A stretch of 64,000 bases of DNA from Cymodocea nodosa (Eukaryota > Streptophyta > Magnoliopsida > Alismatales > Cymodoceaceae), in the NCBI GenBank assembly GCA_036874045.1, contig CM072335.1, positions 14,590,001-14,654,000 of the forward strand, given 5' to 3'. Made by a program: the position numbers and the translations under genes. Positions 1-11,746 of this stretch are shown one piece after another. The notes beneath the pieces are model-generated. The model was given only the letters and a program-made list of their open reading frames with translations, was not told the DNA's origin and ran no database searches. Within the stretch, counting starts at the first letter, position 1. Each line of letters begins with the position of its first letter.

Positions 1-3000
1 TTAATATATACTATATTATTATTATTTTTCAATTTATTTTCCTAATTTATTATTTAATTTTTTTAAAATTATTAAATTTTCTATTATTTCTTGCAACTAC
101 ACAAACATCTTATTTTTAGATTTCCTATCATTTCCTCTATTATACAAATAACACTATATTTTCTCTCATGTCTTATCATTTCTATTTTTTACTATTTTCA
201 TTATTTACTATCATTTCATTTTCTAACAAAAAAATATATACAAACAAATTATATATATATATATATATAAACACACTCTCATGATTAATGAATGAGGATC
301 GAGTATGGCGTATTTGCACATCCATACGTTTCTTCAAATCTAATTTGCTTAATCGATGGTTTAATTAGATGAAGCACTAACATTATCAACATGAGATTCT
401 CATATATATGATAGATAATCTGATAATATATATTGAAACTAAAATATAGAAAACCATGAAATTACACGTAAAAAATTGTACAAATAAAACTATTTTAAAA
501 CAGTTTTTAATTACCTCGTGATGGCATTTTGAGGTAAAATGCATGTACGAGAAATATTTTGTGTGCATGCATGTGTTTATATAGACATAGATATAGATAT
601 AGATTGAGAGAAATTAAGATACACGCACGTTTGTATTTCATCTTCCTTGAAAATGCTATTTCGTGGCAAGATCATTCACAAACAAAATATTAGATCATTG
701 ATCATGATCACAAAATAATTTCTTCAAATTAAGTACATAAAAAAAGAACTAGGAACGATCAAATATGATCACACATGAGAGTGTTTATCATGTATCTAAG
801 AGAATATTGTTATTACAGCCTAGAGAAATATACACACAATTAATGAAATTTCTATCCTATGCTAATTTTTCAATCAGTACATCGACAAACGTCAATGGCC
901 ACATGTCCAAGATTTGGTCTAATTATTTCTATCAATATGTTGAAACACACTCAATTTCTCCAATCAAGCATAAATTTGTATGTCGGCTTAAGGTCAGGAC
1001 GTATGCTCATTTTTGCATCAGTGCACTTTTTTAGTTATTTTGATTTTGATTTTTTAACCTAGGATATAAATGTGACACATGCCCAACCTAAATGACTTTT
1101 TCATTAGATCTTTATTGAGTTAATGAAAGGTACAATTACAACTTTTTGAATACAATATTTCAAATTTTGACCAACAGTTAACTCGATCTTTATTGAGTTG
1201 ATTTTAGTCAAATCTAGCCAATTTGCAATTTCATCGCTCCTCTTAATGATTAGGCCGGATTCACAAACAACTACAAAGCTTCACACACATTCAATAATTG
1301 TCATATAATCCATGAAAAATAAATTTAATTGATTATAGTAGTCCATTAATGGCATGAAAATAATATACCCATGATATTCTATAGTGTTGAGACATAATTG
1401 TCACATAAGTCATAACAATGGAATGTGTTAACGACATTTTGCCTCCTAGTTGCCTCTTCATTTTTTTTTCAACTTCTTTACCATTCCTTTTTAATTTGCA
1501 ATTGCATCTGTTCACTTCATGAAAATAATATACCCATGATATTCTATAGGATTGAGACATAATCGTCAAACAAGTAATAATAATGGCATATGGTTATAAT
1601 TGACAATTAAAAATCAAGTTACAATAATAATTAAATAAATTTGTGATTTCATTAATCATCAAAATAATCCTAAATCAACATCTAGAATATCAACAAAATT
1701 TGGATTTTATGAATCTTTTTGAATCAAGTGTTTACCACAATTTTTTGTATATCTGCGAAGGTTAATGTGGTAGACATAATAACAGCGAAACAAATTAACT
1801 AAAGCATCTAAAATTATAAAACTAAAACCGCTCAACCGAAAAAGTGAACTCAAAATAGCATATTCTATATATGGATTGATAGATAAATCGAGAGAGAAAG
1901 AGGGCGAGGGGAGCAAACGTTTCAACGAACGTCCGTCAGCATTGCCTTAAAAAATGATTATTGTGATTGAATATTATATGTCAATTATTGAAGTAATTAT
2001 TGGAGCACCGGCTTGGCGGGTCTCCGCAATGATATCCCTAACTCAAACTGTGGGTAGGTACTAAATAAATCATAAGGTAAACGACGACGAAATAGTACAT
2101 GTGTTTGATGTTTTACTTCGTCACAGAAAATAAATGAAATCGTTTAATCGTTTGTAATCATAAAGAGTTGACAATTTTATTAATGACTTGCTTGGACGAG
2201 ACATACATTAGAAAAAAATAACAAACAATAAATTAATAACCCGAGTGACCCAAAGTCCCAAGAAACCGTATATATATATAACATATATACATACATATGT
2301 GAACCATGGAAGAGAATTTTCTTTTCGAGAAGAGGAAGAAAAGGAAAGAGGTGGACAGAGGGGAGGGAGGTTCCTTCGCCGCAAATCTATCAATAACATG
2401 CATCGTGTTTGTTTCCGGTCAATGTTGGCGTTCCGTCGGTGCGTCGCTTCGCTAGTTGTTTATTTCAGAAACAGCCGTGGTCGAGTTGGGATTTGCCATC
2501 CTTGCTTACGCCACGTACCACGCGCAATCCTGGTTTGACCGCAGCCGTCGACATCCCCAATATCGGCCGATGACGAACCAACTAAAATAGTTTAAATAAT
2601 TATTATATGCGATTGAAATCTTGATCAACGAAAAAAATCATTACCATTGCAAAAGACGCTGAGGCACCTTTTAAAACATTTTTTTTATAGATCGACTTAT
2701 TTTGAATACACTTTCATTAAATAAGTATTTCCAAACACAACTAATATTGATGCTTCTCGTCAATAGTGAACACTTCTCAAATCATTTTACCACTTATTCA
2801 ATAAGTCATTCTCACACCGTTTATTTTGCATTTTTGAAATGTTTCCAAACAAGTAAGAGTTTTGTGAACAAAGAAATTAAAAGTGTTTCCTAAGCGATCA
2901 AGAAACAACAATCGCACGCACTATGAATGGTCGATATGATCGTTAAGAATTTGGCTTAACTAAGTAACATCATTTGATAATTATCTTGTAGATGCTATTT

Positions 3001-6000
3001 AAAAGGTTAATCGTTCAAAGTCTTTAACCTCTCTACGATATTTTTCGAGATGAGTGCCATATGAGTTTGATGAATGGATCTCGTGCTCCATGATGTGAAA
3101 GAAGAAACAATACCTAACTTGAATTAAGGATCCATATAACATGAAATTATGAAAAATGGGAAATTCTAACGAAAATAAAAAATCAATGTCTACTAACCGT
3201 AGCTTACAAAAATCATGTTGAATTAATGGTGAATTTAAAAGTTCAATGCTAACCAATTATAATGACTTAGGTTTTGGGAAACGATAAAAAAGTAAAATAA
3301 GGATAATATTGAAAACAATCAAAAAATAAAAATGATAGAAATTAATTTCAATTTCGTCGTTTCTTTTTATCTTGTTAGTCTATGTAATTGTTAAGTTTAT
3401 TCTTATCACTTATTCTTAAAACTTTTATGGTTTATGGTATACCGCTCAAAATATTTTCTCTATGCTTTTTACTTTACACTATTAGTTCATTTTTAGTTCA
3501 GGGTTTTATCGTACGATCATTCACTTTTAATCTCTGAACCCAGCTTCCATTATACCTAACAGTTTTACTAGGATGCTACGGCCTTCTAATGGTTGGATAT
3601 GCTTTGAAAATTTTTCCAACTTGCAAAAGGTCCGTGCTTTTTTCATAATCATTGTATGTTTATGTTGATTGACCTCAATTTTATCAATTGTTGGTTCTCT
3701 TTTTTTCATGATCTATGAGTATCACTAGGTAAAACACGAAAATGAGGAGATTTTAGGGCTTACCATAAGGAACACAACAATCCATGAGGTACAATGCTGT
3801 CGTCAAGCTCTCAATTCAGTGGTGCAGTCCTCTAGCGTGACCATCGAGGGTAGTTTCTACATTTTCCTTTCCCTTATTTTCTAAATGCACAAATAAGCAC
3901 TTAGTTGACTAAAAACTACGATATTCGTAGCTTTTACCAGAATTCAAATCTTAGTGAACACAAAGCACCATTACCATGATAAAAAAAAGATTAGCTACAG
4001 TGCTAGAAAACAAAGTAACAAACTTACAACTCCCTTCATGCAAATGTTTTTTCAAGAGACTATTGTCCATTACCGGCACCTCATTATGTATTTTTCTGCC
4101 AGATCCTTCTGATTCTTCTACCTCATTCTTCCTTTCGTTATTCTATCTGTAAGGACCCAATCTCTACTTCTGGGACGATGATCTTCACAAGTGACATCCC
4201 AACACTTACCCATGGTGTTGTTCTGTTCCAGCTGCACAATTCTGATATAATTTCCTCTGTTACATGTGCTATCAAGTATTAAAACTTCAATATTCTTTTC
4301 AAAGTTGCATTTCATCAAATTAATTCATTAATTAATTGTACTGGAAGAGGCTTATTTTCAAGGTTGCGCCAAAATACTCAATAATAGTCTCTAATTTCAA
4401 TAAGAACAATGTAATGATGTTCAATCAGTGTTCAAAGTAATGAGGTTAGTGTGACGTTGATAACTGACATGCTTCTTTTGTAGTTTGATCTAAACCAAAA
4501 GGGAGTGCAGAGATATTGATTAATAACCAGGTATTCAAAATACATCTTCGTAAAAAGTAACTAACAAGGGAAAAAGCAATACTCTTGTACCTCAAATATG
4601 CTATGGACAAGTCATACTAACCTTGTTCAGCTTTGAGAAATAAAGTTACAATTTGGTGGTCTTTTGCATGGATCAAGTATAATCTACATGATCTAACCAT
4701 AAGATTATAGATTCTCATATTATTCTAAATCAAGCAAGTCATCTAACGTGTGAATAACATCAACCAACATCCTTTTCCAAGTAATAAAAACAGTAGAAGG
4801 TTTTCAGAAACTGTAGACACGCCACATTTTTGGCATGCTATTGGTCGATACCCCACTTACAAGAGGGTTTTGTCTTTGTACTTGTCAAATTTTAACAGCG
4901 TAAAAGCAAGTGGGTGCATCTTACAATCCCAAATCTAAAGGAAGGAGAGAATCTTTCTGCCCACTAACTTCCTTTCCCTTTAAAATCCCAAATTTCTTTT
5001 TTAGCCCTTAAAAATATATCCTTAATATTTTTTCATCCCCACTTTATCCTAACCATCTATTAAAAAAAAGGGAGAGAAAAGTCATCTTCTAAAATTAACA
5101 CACCTATCCATCAAAGATTCAATTTCCAAAACTAATTCATCCTCTTTTACTTGTCGAGAGATCCTCCTTCCTCCTTTCCTCTTCCTTTATGGTGGTTGAC
5201 AAACACCAAAAAAGGAAAGCCACCACTACTATTTGAAGGCACTCCTTTCCATTCGCAAGGGGGTTCACCCTACATGCATCACTCATTCACCTTTATAGAG
5301 CACCCACAAGCCACCACCCCTATAGTCACTCCACACATTAACCTCCCTTAACCAAGCATCCATTGCCACACACTCAAGCCCATTGCAAATGCTCACTTGC
5401 ATGTCGTAGGATCGCCTCCTTTGTTCACCTACAAAACACCTTGAATAACCCACCTCCACCTCAAGCTCTCTGCTTACACACTCAACACCCATGTGAGTAA
5501 AGCACCACCACATTTCCAACATCTAAACACCACTACACACCCTTGTTTGTGCTTGCAACTATCTTCTCAAGCTTGCAAACTGCCTCCCTACATCATCATC
5601 CACAACCTTGAGCCATTAGTGAGCTCCCATGCCCATGCATGCACCACTAAGCTCCCTTAATTTATCACAATTACCCCACACCTACAATCTCCAGTTCCCA
5701 GTCCACCTACATTTTTACTCCACCACATGGCAACCCTACACATAAAAGAGGATGAAAGCATGTTGCCCCCTCCACCTATAAATTTCTCTTTTGTCGACAA
5801 TGGAAGAAGGGGAACCAATTTGATTATCTGCAAGAACACCTAGTAGAGCATCACTTGAATCATGCTAGAGAACCCTCTGCACTTGACTAATTGTTCCACC
5901 AAAACACTCCAACCTCCACCCCACACCACCATAGATGCCACTCCCATTTATAGCTTGAAACTTTATCCTTGAGCAACCCCATTCCACTTCAAAGCCCACT

Positions 6001-7388
6001 CTCTATTGTCACACAAACTCACATGAAGTTGGATCACCTCACATCGCTCCTACAAAGCTTGAAAGGGATCATTCACTAGATCATGGTTTTTAGGCATTAA
6101 ATTCCTTATTCTATTTATCTATTATGAGCATGTAAGGGATTTTTCTTTTTTTTTTATATATTGTAAGTACACTATGCCACTTCAGTAAGCTTGTCTCACC
6201 CTCCCACTTTTAGAAGAATGTTATATCATGAATGGTGATTGATCAACTTTCTTTCACTTGGTATAGTTGGCTTTAGTTCTTATCATTTTTTATTTTATGT
6301 TTTAGGTTTGTCTAGAAAGGGGAGGTTCCACCTTTCTTTTTTTTGACTATGTCTCAACAATTTTGTTTTGATGGAAAGGATCTATTTCCTTTCATTTTCT
6401 TTTTTCCCTTTCAATGATTGTGCTCTACTTTTTCTAATGATTTGGGCCTCAACTATGTGGTTCCCAATGATTGAACACTTCCCTATTAGCCTCTCGACTC
6501 ACTATTGATGGTCAAGGTTGTGGTGTGTTTATGTCTCATCTCATGCATAGAAGGGATTGGATGTGTGTAATTTGACTTCAACCAATGAAATTTCCATGCT
6601 TGACTCTTTAACCACACCTAATGGGGAATGCATTTTCAATATTTTGATTTTTTATTTAGCATGCCACTTTGTGCATGCCCAAGAATCCTGTCCTTCAAGC
6701 ATCTTTGTTGCCTAACCTTCCCCTTTTATGGTTGTGGATTTGACTCATAAATTGCCAATCCACATGTTGCTTACATCTTGTTTACCATTCCTTGACTCAT
6801 TTTGTTTCCTCAAGGGTTAACTAGTCATTTGATCCAATCATCGAGTTGGTTCCATCTAACAAAGTTCGATGCAAAAGAAAAGGGTGTACAAGTCCCTTAT
6901 TTTAAAATTTTCCTAGTAGACCCTTACCATGGTCAAACTTGTAATTTGGTTTTGGACTACAATCCCAAGTTGTGCCTTCAGTGCCCCTTGTTTTCCATCA
7001 TTTTTGATAGTTGTGAGGTCACCATTGCAAGTTGAGTGCTTGTGACTTCATGGCTATATCTAGTGGCTACTACAAGCATTGCTTCTATGATTTGTAAGTA
7101 GGGTTCTAAGTTCAACTCATCAACCTACCTTGCAAACTTTGGCGTCACAAGAGTTATTTCCATAAGTTGTCTTACATTTTGCATACCTTCACACCAATAT
7201 GCCATAATTTAATTAAATTGCATATGTTGGGATCATTTATTTCACTTTTTTTTTTATGTCTACACAAAAATCCTATTGCTTGATTCACCACCTGTAAGAA
7301 CCATCACTTTCATTTTTACTCCTTAGTTCAGCATCATCATTGAATCATGCATTGCATGTAATTGGATCATGAAGAACAATAGTTCTCT
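1..7388. other. Intergenic AT-rich region, no supportable gene
   Basis: No reading frame in this stretch shows a family I recognise, and the open frames are short and scattered on both strands. It contains a TA microsatellite around 250-269, a diverged direct repeat at 1353-1591, and a locally more GC-rich patch near 2280-2570 with a 97-codon open frame that shows no known domain. Around 3700-4320 and 5100-6100 there are C- or T-rich stretches, but no convincing exon with splice borders could be assigned by eye. A gene with short exons could be hidden here. Confidence 0.6.
1353..1591. repeat. Diverged direct repeat pair, 165-bp offset
   Basis: A block at about 1353-1428 recurs at about 1518-1591. 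Both copies begin CATGAAAATAATATACCC and continue through ATGATATTCTATAG and GAGACATAAT with a few substitutions. The unrelated spacer between them argues for an old local duplication with later change rather than a simple tandem array. No coding role is visible. Confidence 0.75.
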
Positions 7389-7625
7389 TGTTGGGTTTGC
7401 TCCCAACCTAATATCTACTTGTCATGGCTAACAATGTTGGATTTACCTCCAACCCAACACTATTCATTGATAGTGGTTGATGAGAAGGCCAAATGGGCTA
7501 AGTGAAAGTCAAGTGAGCCAAGTCACACTCGACACATTAGAGTGTTGTTGACTACTTAAAAGGAAAGTATTGGGTCCTTACTATCAGTCTGAACTTTTAG
7601 TATAATAGCAACATTAATCCTTACA
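7389..7625 (+). repeat. TRIM 5' LTR
   Basis: This is the left terminal repeat of the miniature element. It begins TG and ends CA, and it is followed at a 2-bp gap by the primer-binding-like site at 7628-7639. Confidence 0.75.
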
Positions 7626-7711
7626 AATGATATCAAAGTTAAAAGTTAAAAGTCACAAGTTCGAGTCTCAACAAATGCATAGTGTATGCATGTGTTAGGG
7701 GAAGGGGGGAT

Positions 7712-7950
7712 TATTTGAGTTGCTCCTAGCCTAACATCTACTTGTCATGCCTAACGATGTTAGATTTGCCTTTATCCTAACACTACTCATCAGTAGAGTG
7801 GTCAACAAGGAGGCCAGATGAGTTAAGTGAAGGGCAGGTGAGCCAAATCATGTTTCAGGCATTAGAGTATTATTAACTGTTAAAAATAAATGTATTGGAT
7901 TATCACTATAAGTCTAGACTTTTGGTGCAATGGTAACATTGATCATTACA
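7712..7950 (+). repeat. TRIM 3' LTR
   Basis: This is the right terminal repeat, directly after the G-rich polypurine tract. It aligns over its full length with the left repeat; its first dinucleotide is TA instead of TG. Confidence 0.75.
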
Positions 7951-8907
7951 CTTCCTACCCTTGCACACATCTTCACACATTATGTTGATATTTAACTCCA
8001 TTATTTGGAACCACTATGATCTACTTTCATACTTCTTAGTTTATGAATTGCATGTAATTGAATCATGGAGAATAATAGCTACACATCCCATATACACATC
8101 CTCATGCATTGCATTTACATTTAATTTCATCCATATGGCAAAATCATTCATAATGTATCCATTCACATCAAGTAGCAAATTTCTAAAAAATCAACTTATA
8201 TGACATCCACAACACTTTAGCAAATTATGTTCTCACCCTAAGTGAAACATGGTGTAGAGTATTTAGATTTCCATTATCTATCTTCCCTCTCTTCAAAAAT
8301 TCATCCATTCCTCTCCTCTTTTCTATCTCAACTAGGGGTCTCTTTAGACCAACAGCTCCCTTCATCCAAAGATGATGTTTAAAGGTCCTCTCTCTCTCTC
8401 CTTTTCATCCATAAGGGCACACTTTTAGAGTGAAAAACTCCAATCACATAAATTAGTGATTCACACACAATATGAAATTTTCTTTCTCACCTATAATTCC
8501 AAAATCCCATGGACTATTCCTCTCATCCATTCCTCCTTGGACTCCAAGGTCCAAATTTGCATGTACTAGGCCTTCTCTTCTATAGTGATTCTCACTAGGG
8601 TTTGCCTTGCATCTAAGGTTAATCATAATGCTAAAAATCAACAAAAATCCAATAATAATAAAGTTTTGGGCCTCTTGGGGATTTTTCTTATGGGTGGCCC
8701 ACCATATCTCTTCCCCAAGCAACAGAATATAATAATTAAAGCAAAGGCATAATATAGAAATAACTAAATAATAAGCAAAGATAGCAACCAAATAAATGTA
8801 AGACCTAAGTTACTTAAATTTTTTTGTGCATAACATAGGCATTCATGCATCTCTTAAATGTCTTAAATAATGTGAAATGTTGAAATGTTATTTGTGGTGT
8901 GCTCTTA

Positions 8908-9055
8908 GATTTTGCATTGCATTTTTTTACAACTTTAGACTTTTTACTTGCATTTTATTTACAACATTAGACTTTTTGCATTGCATTTTTATTACAACTT
9001 CCTATTTTCACATTGCATTTTTATTATAGGTTTTCATTTTTGCATTGTATTTTAG
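8908..9055. repeat. Degenerate tandem repeat, roughly 26-33 bp units
   Basis: About five imperfect units share the theme TTTTGCATTGCATTTTT followed by TACAACTT or a variant. Units begin near 8908, 8938, 8970, 9003 and 9031. They are strand-asymmetric, T-rich and non-coding. The rest of 7951-9105 holds nothing recognisable apart from a 112-codon minus-strand open frame (8453-8791) with no known domain. Confidence 0.6.
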
Positions 9056-9105
9056 GTACATTACATATCTACTTTTTATTGCCATTGTAGATTTTTGCAT
9101 TGTAG

Positions 9106-10070
9106 GCGCATAGGAATTCCATATGGTTTTCATAGATTTAGAGAAAGCTTATAATAAGAGTACCTAAAAACCTATTGTGACGGGCTTTAGAAAAAAAATG
9201 GCAATAGGATATGCATGAATGAGTAGTTACCAGTGTTAAACCTATGGGAGGAGAAACTAAGAAATTTCCTATAGACATGTTTACACCAAGGATCTTTCCT
9301 AAGTTCATAACTATTCATCTTGGTTATGAATGAAATAACTTAGGAAATTCAAAGAGAAATACTTTGGTGTATGCTATTTGTTAGTGACAATATTAATTGA
9401 TGAAAATAAATCAAGAATTAATTCTAAATTAGAATTATGGAGAAACATTTTAGATTCCAAAAGATTTAAATTGAGTAGGTTAAAAATTGAATATAGGTTC
9501 AATGAAAATAAAATTACTGATAAAGGTATATACTCAAATGGCCATAAGATTCTTAAAAGTAAGACTTTTAATTACTTAAGATCTATAATTAGGAATGGTG
9601 AAAGTATAAAGAAATACTTCCAGTGTGTTATGTGATAGGAGAATACCTATACAATTAAAATCAAAATCCTATAAAACTTTTATTCATCCAACTATACTTT
9701 ATGGTTCGAAATGTTAGGTTATAAAGCATGATCATATGTAAAAAGTTAATGTTGTGATATATATGCTTAGATAGATGAATGATAATAATAAATGGGATAA
9801 ACTTAAAAATAATTTTATTAGGAATAAGGTAGTTGTACCAATTGAAGATAATATAAGAGAAAATTGACTTAGGTAAATTCACCATATATTTAAGAGACTA
9901 TGGAATGTACTACTTAGGAGACAAGATTTAATTAGTGTAAAAGAAATTAAAACAATTAAAATTGGTCTAAAACTACTTAGTTAGGGATTGTAAGAAAATA
10001 TTTAAATATATTTGATTTAATTAAAGACTTGACGATATATAGAAGTGTTTGAAAGAAAAGAATTCATGTG
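9106..10070 (+). pseudogene. RTE-type non-LTR retrotransposon (LINE) reverse transcriptase relic
   Basis: Read across several frames, this stretch shows the distal half of a plant RTE-clade LINE polymerase. Near 9121 it reads MVFIDLEKAYN, the conserved MVFIDLEKAYD block. At about 9378-9635 a clean 85-codon segment includes KLELWRNILDSKRFKLSRLK, followed by residues matching the thumb region and a cysteine near its end. From about 9830 there are weak matches to the downstream block and at 10040-10075 to the terminal ...RIHVANPT segment. The catalytic region between 9180 and 9370 is scrambled by stops and frameshifts. No 5' end, poly-A tail or target duplication was identified, so this is a dead, 5'-truncated copy. 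The family assignment rests on remembered motifs. Confidence 0.75.
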
Positions 10071-10260
10071 GCCAACCCTACAATGATTATAGTTCAGTTT
10101 GTTTCTGTAATTGTCCATAAAGATAAATGCCTATTTAGTATTTCTTTTGCCATTTTCAATGCAAAACTTGCATCAGATGCATAGGAATTGTACAATTCAA
10201 CATTAACAACATATATAGTAATATGATGCTTAATTTTAACAAATTTTCTAAAAGTTTGTA

Positions 10261-10266
10261 TTTATT
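10261..10266 (-). terminator. Candidate polyadenylation signal of RTF2
   Basis: TTTATT on the plus strand gives AATAAA on the coding strand, about 315 bases downstream of the RTF2 stop codon. The spacing is plausible for a plant 3' UTR; it is one of several A-rich candidates. Confidence 0.35.
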
Positions 10267-10580
10267 TAAGATAATGGATGCATACATCACATGCTTATCT
10301 AATAAAACCGACACCAAGGGAGGACATTCGAACTTTAGTTCCAAGTTATTATTTAGCAAGTCTATTAAACAAGGCTAAGATCCAACGATCACACAAAAAT
10401 CCATTGTAAATACCAATTTGTATGTTAAGCAAGAAAACACAACTTAATTGCAACAAATGAAAGATGCCAAATGCTTGCACAAAATTTAGCAACCCAAAGA
10501 ACAAGAAATTTATCATATTTTCCAGTAGGTAATCGACACAAGAGTGATCACCTGTAAATGCATACTGGAAGGGCTCCAGC

Positions 10581-11630
10581 TCAATTCCGGCCAAGAGGTA
10601 GTGATCGACATGTGTAAGTCTCCTTAAGATCTGATTTCCTCGATGAAGTGAAAATAGATGCATAGACCTTCTTATTTGCATTCACTGGTGCAATATCCAC
10701 CGCTTTAAACTTCTTACCACCTGCTTCCTTTGTGCATACATGGAAAATCCCATCTTTCTCATTGTCTACCCGTTTTACACCGCTCAAATTCTGCAACTTC
10801 TTCTCCCTCAACTTCTTCTTCTCCCTCAAGTTCTCCCTCTCCTCTTCCAACCTCTTCCTCAACATTGCCACCTCCCCTGCACTCCCATTGATCACAATAT
10901 TCTCACCCTCTCTAAACTCCTTTCTGCAAACAAGACAACCTTTCTCCTTCACCTCCTTCATCGCCTTCACGCTGACCACATGCCCGCACCCCCAAAACGC
11001 TAAGAACCCATACTTTCCATTGAACTCCAACCCAGTGATCGGGCATCTGAACCTCGTTTCCTCCCCGTCCCACCCAGGAATCTCCTCTAAGAACACCTCC
11101 ACCATGTCCTTCATCCCACGAATATGCTTGAACTCCTTAGGCAACTTCTTTTCGAGCAACGCCTGCAAAAGCCTCTCCTTGTTGAACAGGTTTCCGAGCC
11201 CATCTACGACGCAGGGAGGGGCGAGGGGCTCGGAGGAGAGGGCGCAGGTGGTCCACTTGCATAGCCGGGTCTCGTTGGGGTCCACCTTGTCGGGCTTCTT
11301 CGAAGCGTACATGTTGAGGTAGCAATCGCGGGACTCGGCACAGGTGGAGCCCCCATCACCGCCACCACCATGGAGACGGAGGCGGAGGGTTAGGGTGGAG
11401 AAAGGTGGGATCCTGGACAGGGACGGGGTGGAGTCGGAGGACAGTAGCATGCCGTTGAAGGAGAGATAAAAAGATTTGGCATCAAGGGTTTGGGAAGAGG
11501 GCAAAAGGTGATGTAAAGGGAGATCGGGATGTAAATTTAGGGTTTGGGTTGGGATTTGCAGGTCCGGGATGGAGAGAAAGATGGGAACGGAGGGCGCACC
11601 GGAGGTTGCAGAGAATCGGCGAAAATCCAT
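10581..11630 (-). CDS. RTF2: Replication termination factor 2 homologue (RTF2), with N-terminal ubiquitin-like domain
   Basis: An intact 349-codon frame without introns. Residues about 16-88 form a ubiquitin-like segment that closes with LRLRLHGGGG, echoing the LRLRGG tail of ubiquitin. The Rtf2 domain follows: cysteines at 124, 129 and 140, then LFNKERLLQALL (149-160), and a second metal-binding half with C196-P-I-T, C215-G-H217 and C232-x2-C235, the degenerate C2HC2 RING of the family. Residues about 254-282 are a charged helix, likely a coiled coil. The protein ends SLPLGRN, as I recall for plant homologues, so the C-terminus seems complete. Yeast Rtf2 stabilises stalled replication forks, and the Arabidopsis protein has been linked to pre-mRNA splicing; a nuclear role is expected. 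The start ATG has G at -3 and G at +4. This is the only convincing host gene here, and it is much more GC-rich than its surroundings. Confidence 0.93.
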   Translation of the reverse strand: MDFRRFSATSGAPSVPIFLSIPDLQIPTQTLNLHPDLPLHHLLPSSQTLDAKSFYLSFNGMLLSSDSTPSLSRIPPFSTLTLRLRLHGGGGDGGSTCAESRDCYLNMYASKKPDKVDPNETRLCKWTTCALSSEPLAPPCVVDGLGNLFNKERLLQALLEKKLPKEFKHIRGMKDMVEVFLEEIPGWDGEETRFRCPITGLEFNGKYGFLAFWGCGHVVSVKAMKEVKEKGCLVCRKEFREGENIVINGSAGEVAMLRKRLEEERENLREKKKLREKKLQNLSGVKRVDNEKDGIFHVCTKEAGGKKFKAVDIAPVNANKKVYASIFTSSRKSDLKETYTCRSLPLGRN

Positions 11631-11741
11631 TGCAATTGGATTCCTGTGTCGGTAGGATTTTTTTTATGGTATTTCATTTACGGTCCATTGCAATTGGATT
11701 CCTGTGTCGATAGGATTTTTTTTATGGTATTTCATTTACGG
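11626..11741 (-). repeat. 58-bp tandem duplication in the RTF2 5' leader
   Basis: The block 11626-11683 is repeated at 11684-11741 with a single visible difference (CGGTAGG against CGATAGG), and the first bases of a third copy (TCCAT) follow at 11742. The duplicated unit begins at the RTF2 start codon itself and extends upstream. Near identity points to a recent event. Confidence 0.95.
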
Positions 11742-11746
11742 TCCAT
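11674..11746 (-). promoter_or_regulatory. Two upstream micro-ORFs (MDRK-stop) before RTF2
   Basis: On the coding strand, ATGGACCGTAAATGA occurs at 11746-11732 and again at 11688-11674, each encoding M-D-R-K then stop. They arose because the 58-bp duplication carries an ATG. The copy nearer to RTF2 has G at -3 and G at +4, the same strong context as the real start. The distal copy has T at -3 and is weaker. If they lie in the transcript they could reduce ribosome loading on RTF2, with reinitiation allowed by their tiny size. Confidence 0.55.

Larger units (their letters stand above)
7389..7950 (+). mobile_element. TRIM (terminal-repeat retrotransposon in miniature)
   Basis: Two diverged direct repeats, 7389-7625 (237 bp) and 7712-7950 (239 bp), flank a short 86-bp interior. 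The left repeat starts TGTTGGG; the right starts TATTTGAG, its TG having become TA. Both end in TTACA. Two bases after the left repeat lies TGATATCAAAGT (7628-7639), a decayed match to the tRNA-Met primer-binding motif TGGTATCAGAGC. Just before the right repeat is a purine tract, AGGGGAAGGGGGGA (about 7698-7710). LTR, PBS, PPT, LTR with no coding capacity is the definition of a TRIM. The flanking 5-mers (TCTCT and CTTCC) do not match, so the target duplication is eroded or the ends are off by a base or two. Substitutions between the LTRs are many, so the insertion is old. Confidence 0.8.

Noticed and set aside
2245-2538. 97-codon plus-strand frame in a more GC-rich patch
   Set aside because: Starts in TA-rich repeat, Arg/Glu-rich then unstructured, no domain or splice context recognised; could be part of an unknown exon but not supportable.
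7660-7680. tRNA B-box-like GTTCGAGTCTC
   Set aside because: Considered a tRNA-derived SINE, but the flanking LTRs, primer site and polypurine tract explain the locus better as a TRIM, and no cloverleaf can be drawn.
8453-8791. 112-codon minus-strand frame with a hydrophobic N-terminus
   Set aside because: No known family, Cys/Asn-rich mixed composition, and surrounded by repeat tracts. Possibly fragment of an unrecognised element, but there is no firm evidence.
10349-10681. 110-codon minus-strand frame overlapping the RTF2 3' end
   Set aside because: It is out of frame with RTF2 and runs into the 3' UTR without any family signature.
10732-11322. 196-codon open frame on the plus strand
   Set aside because: It lies antisense within the RTF2 coding region, is rich in Ser/Pro/Phe from complementing GC-rich codons, and has no domain. 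It is a shadow frame.
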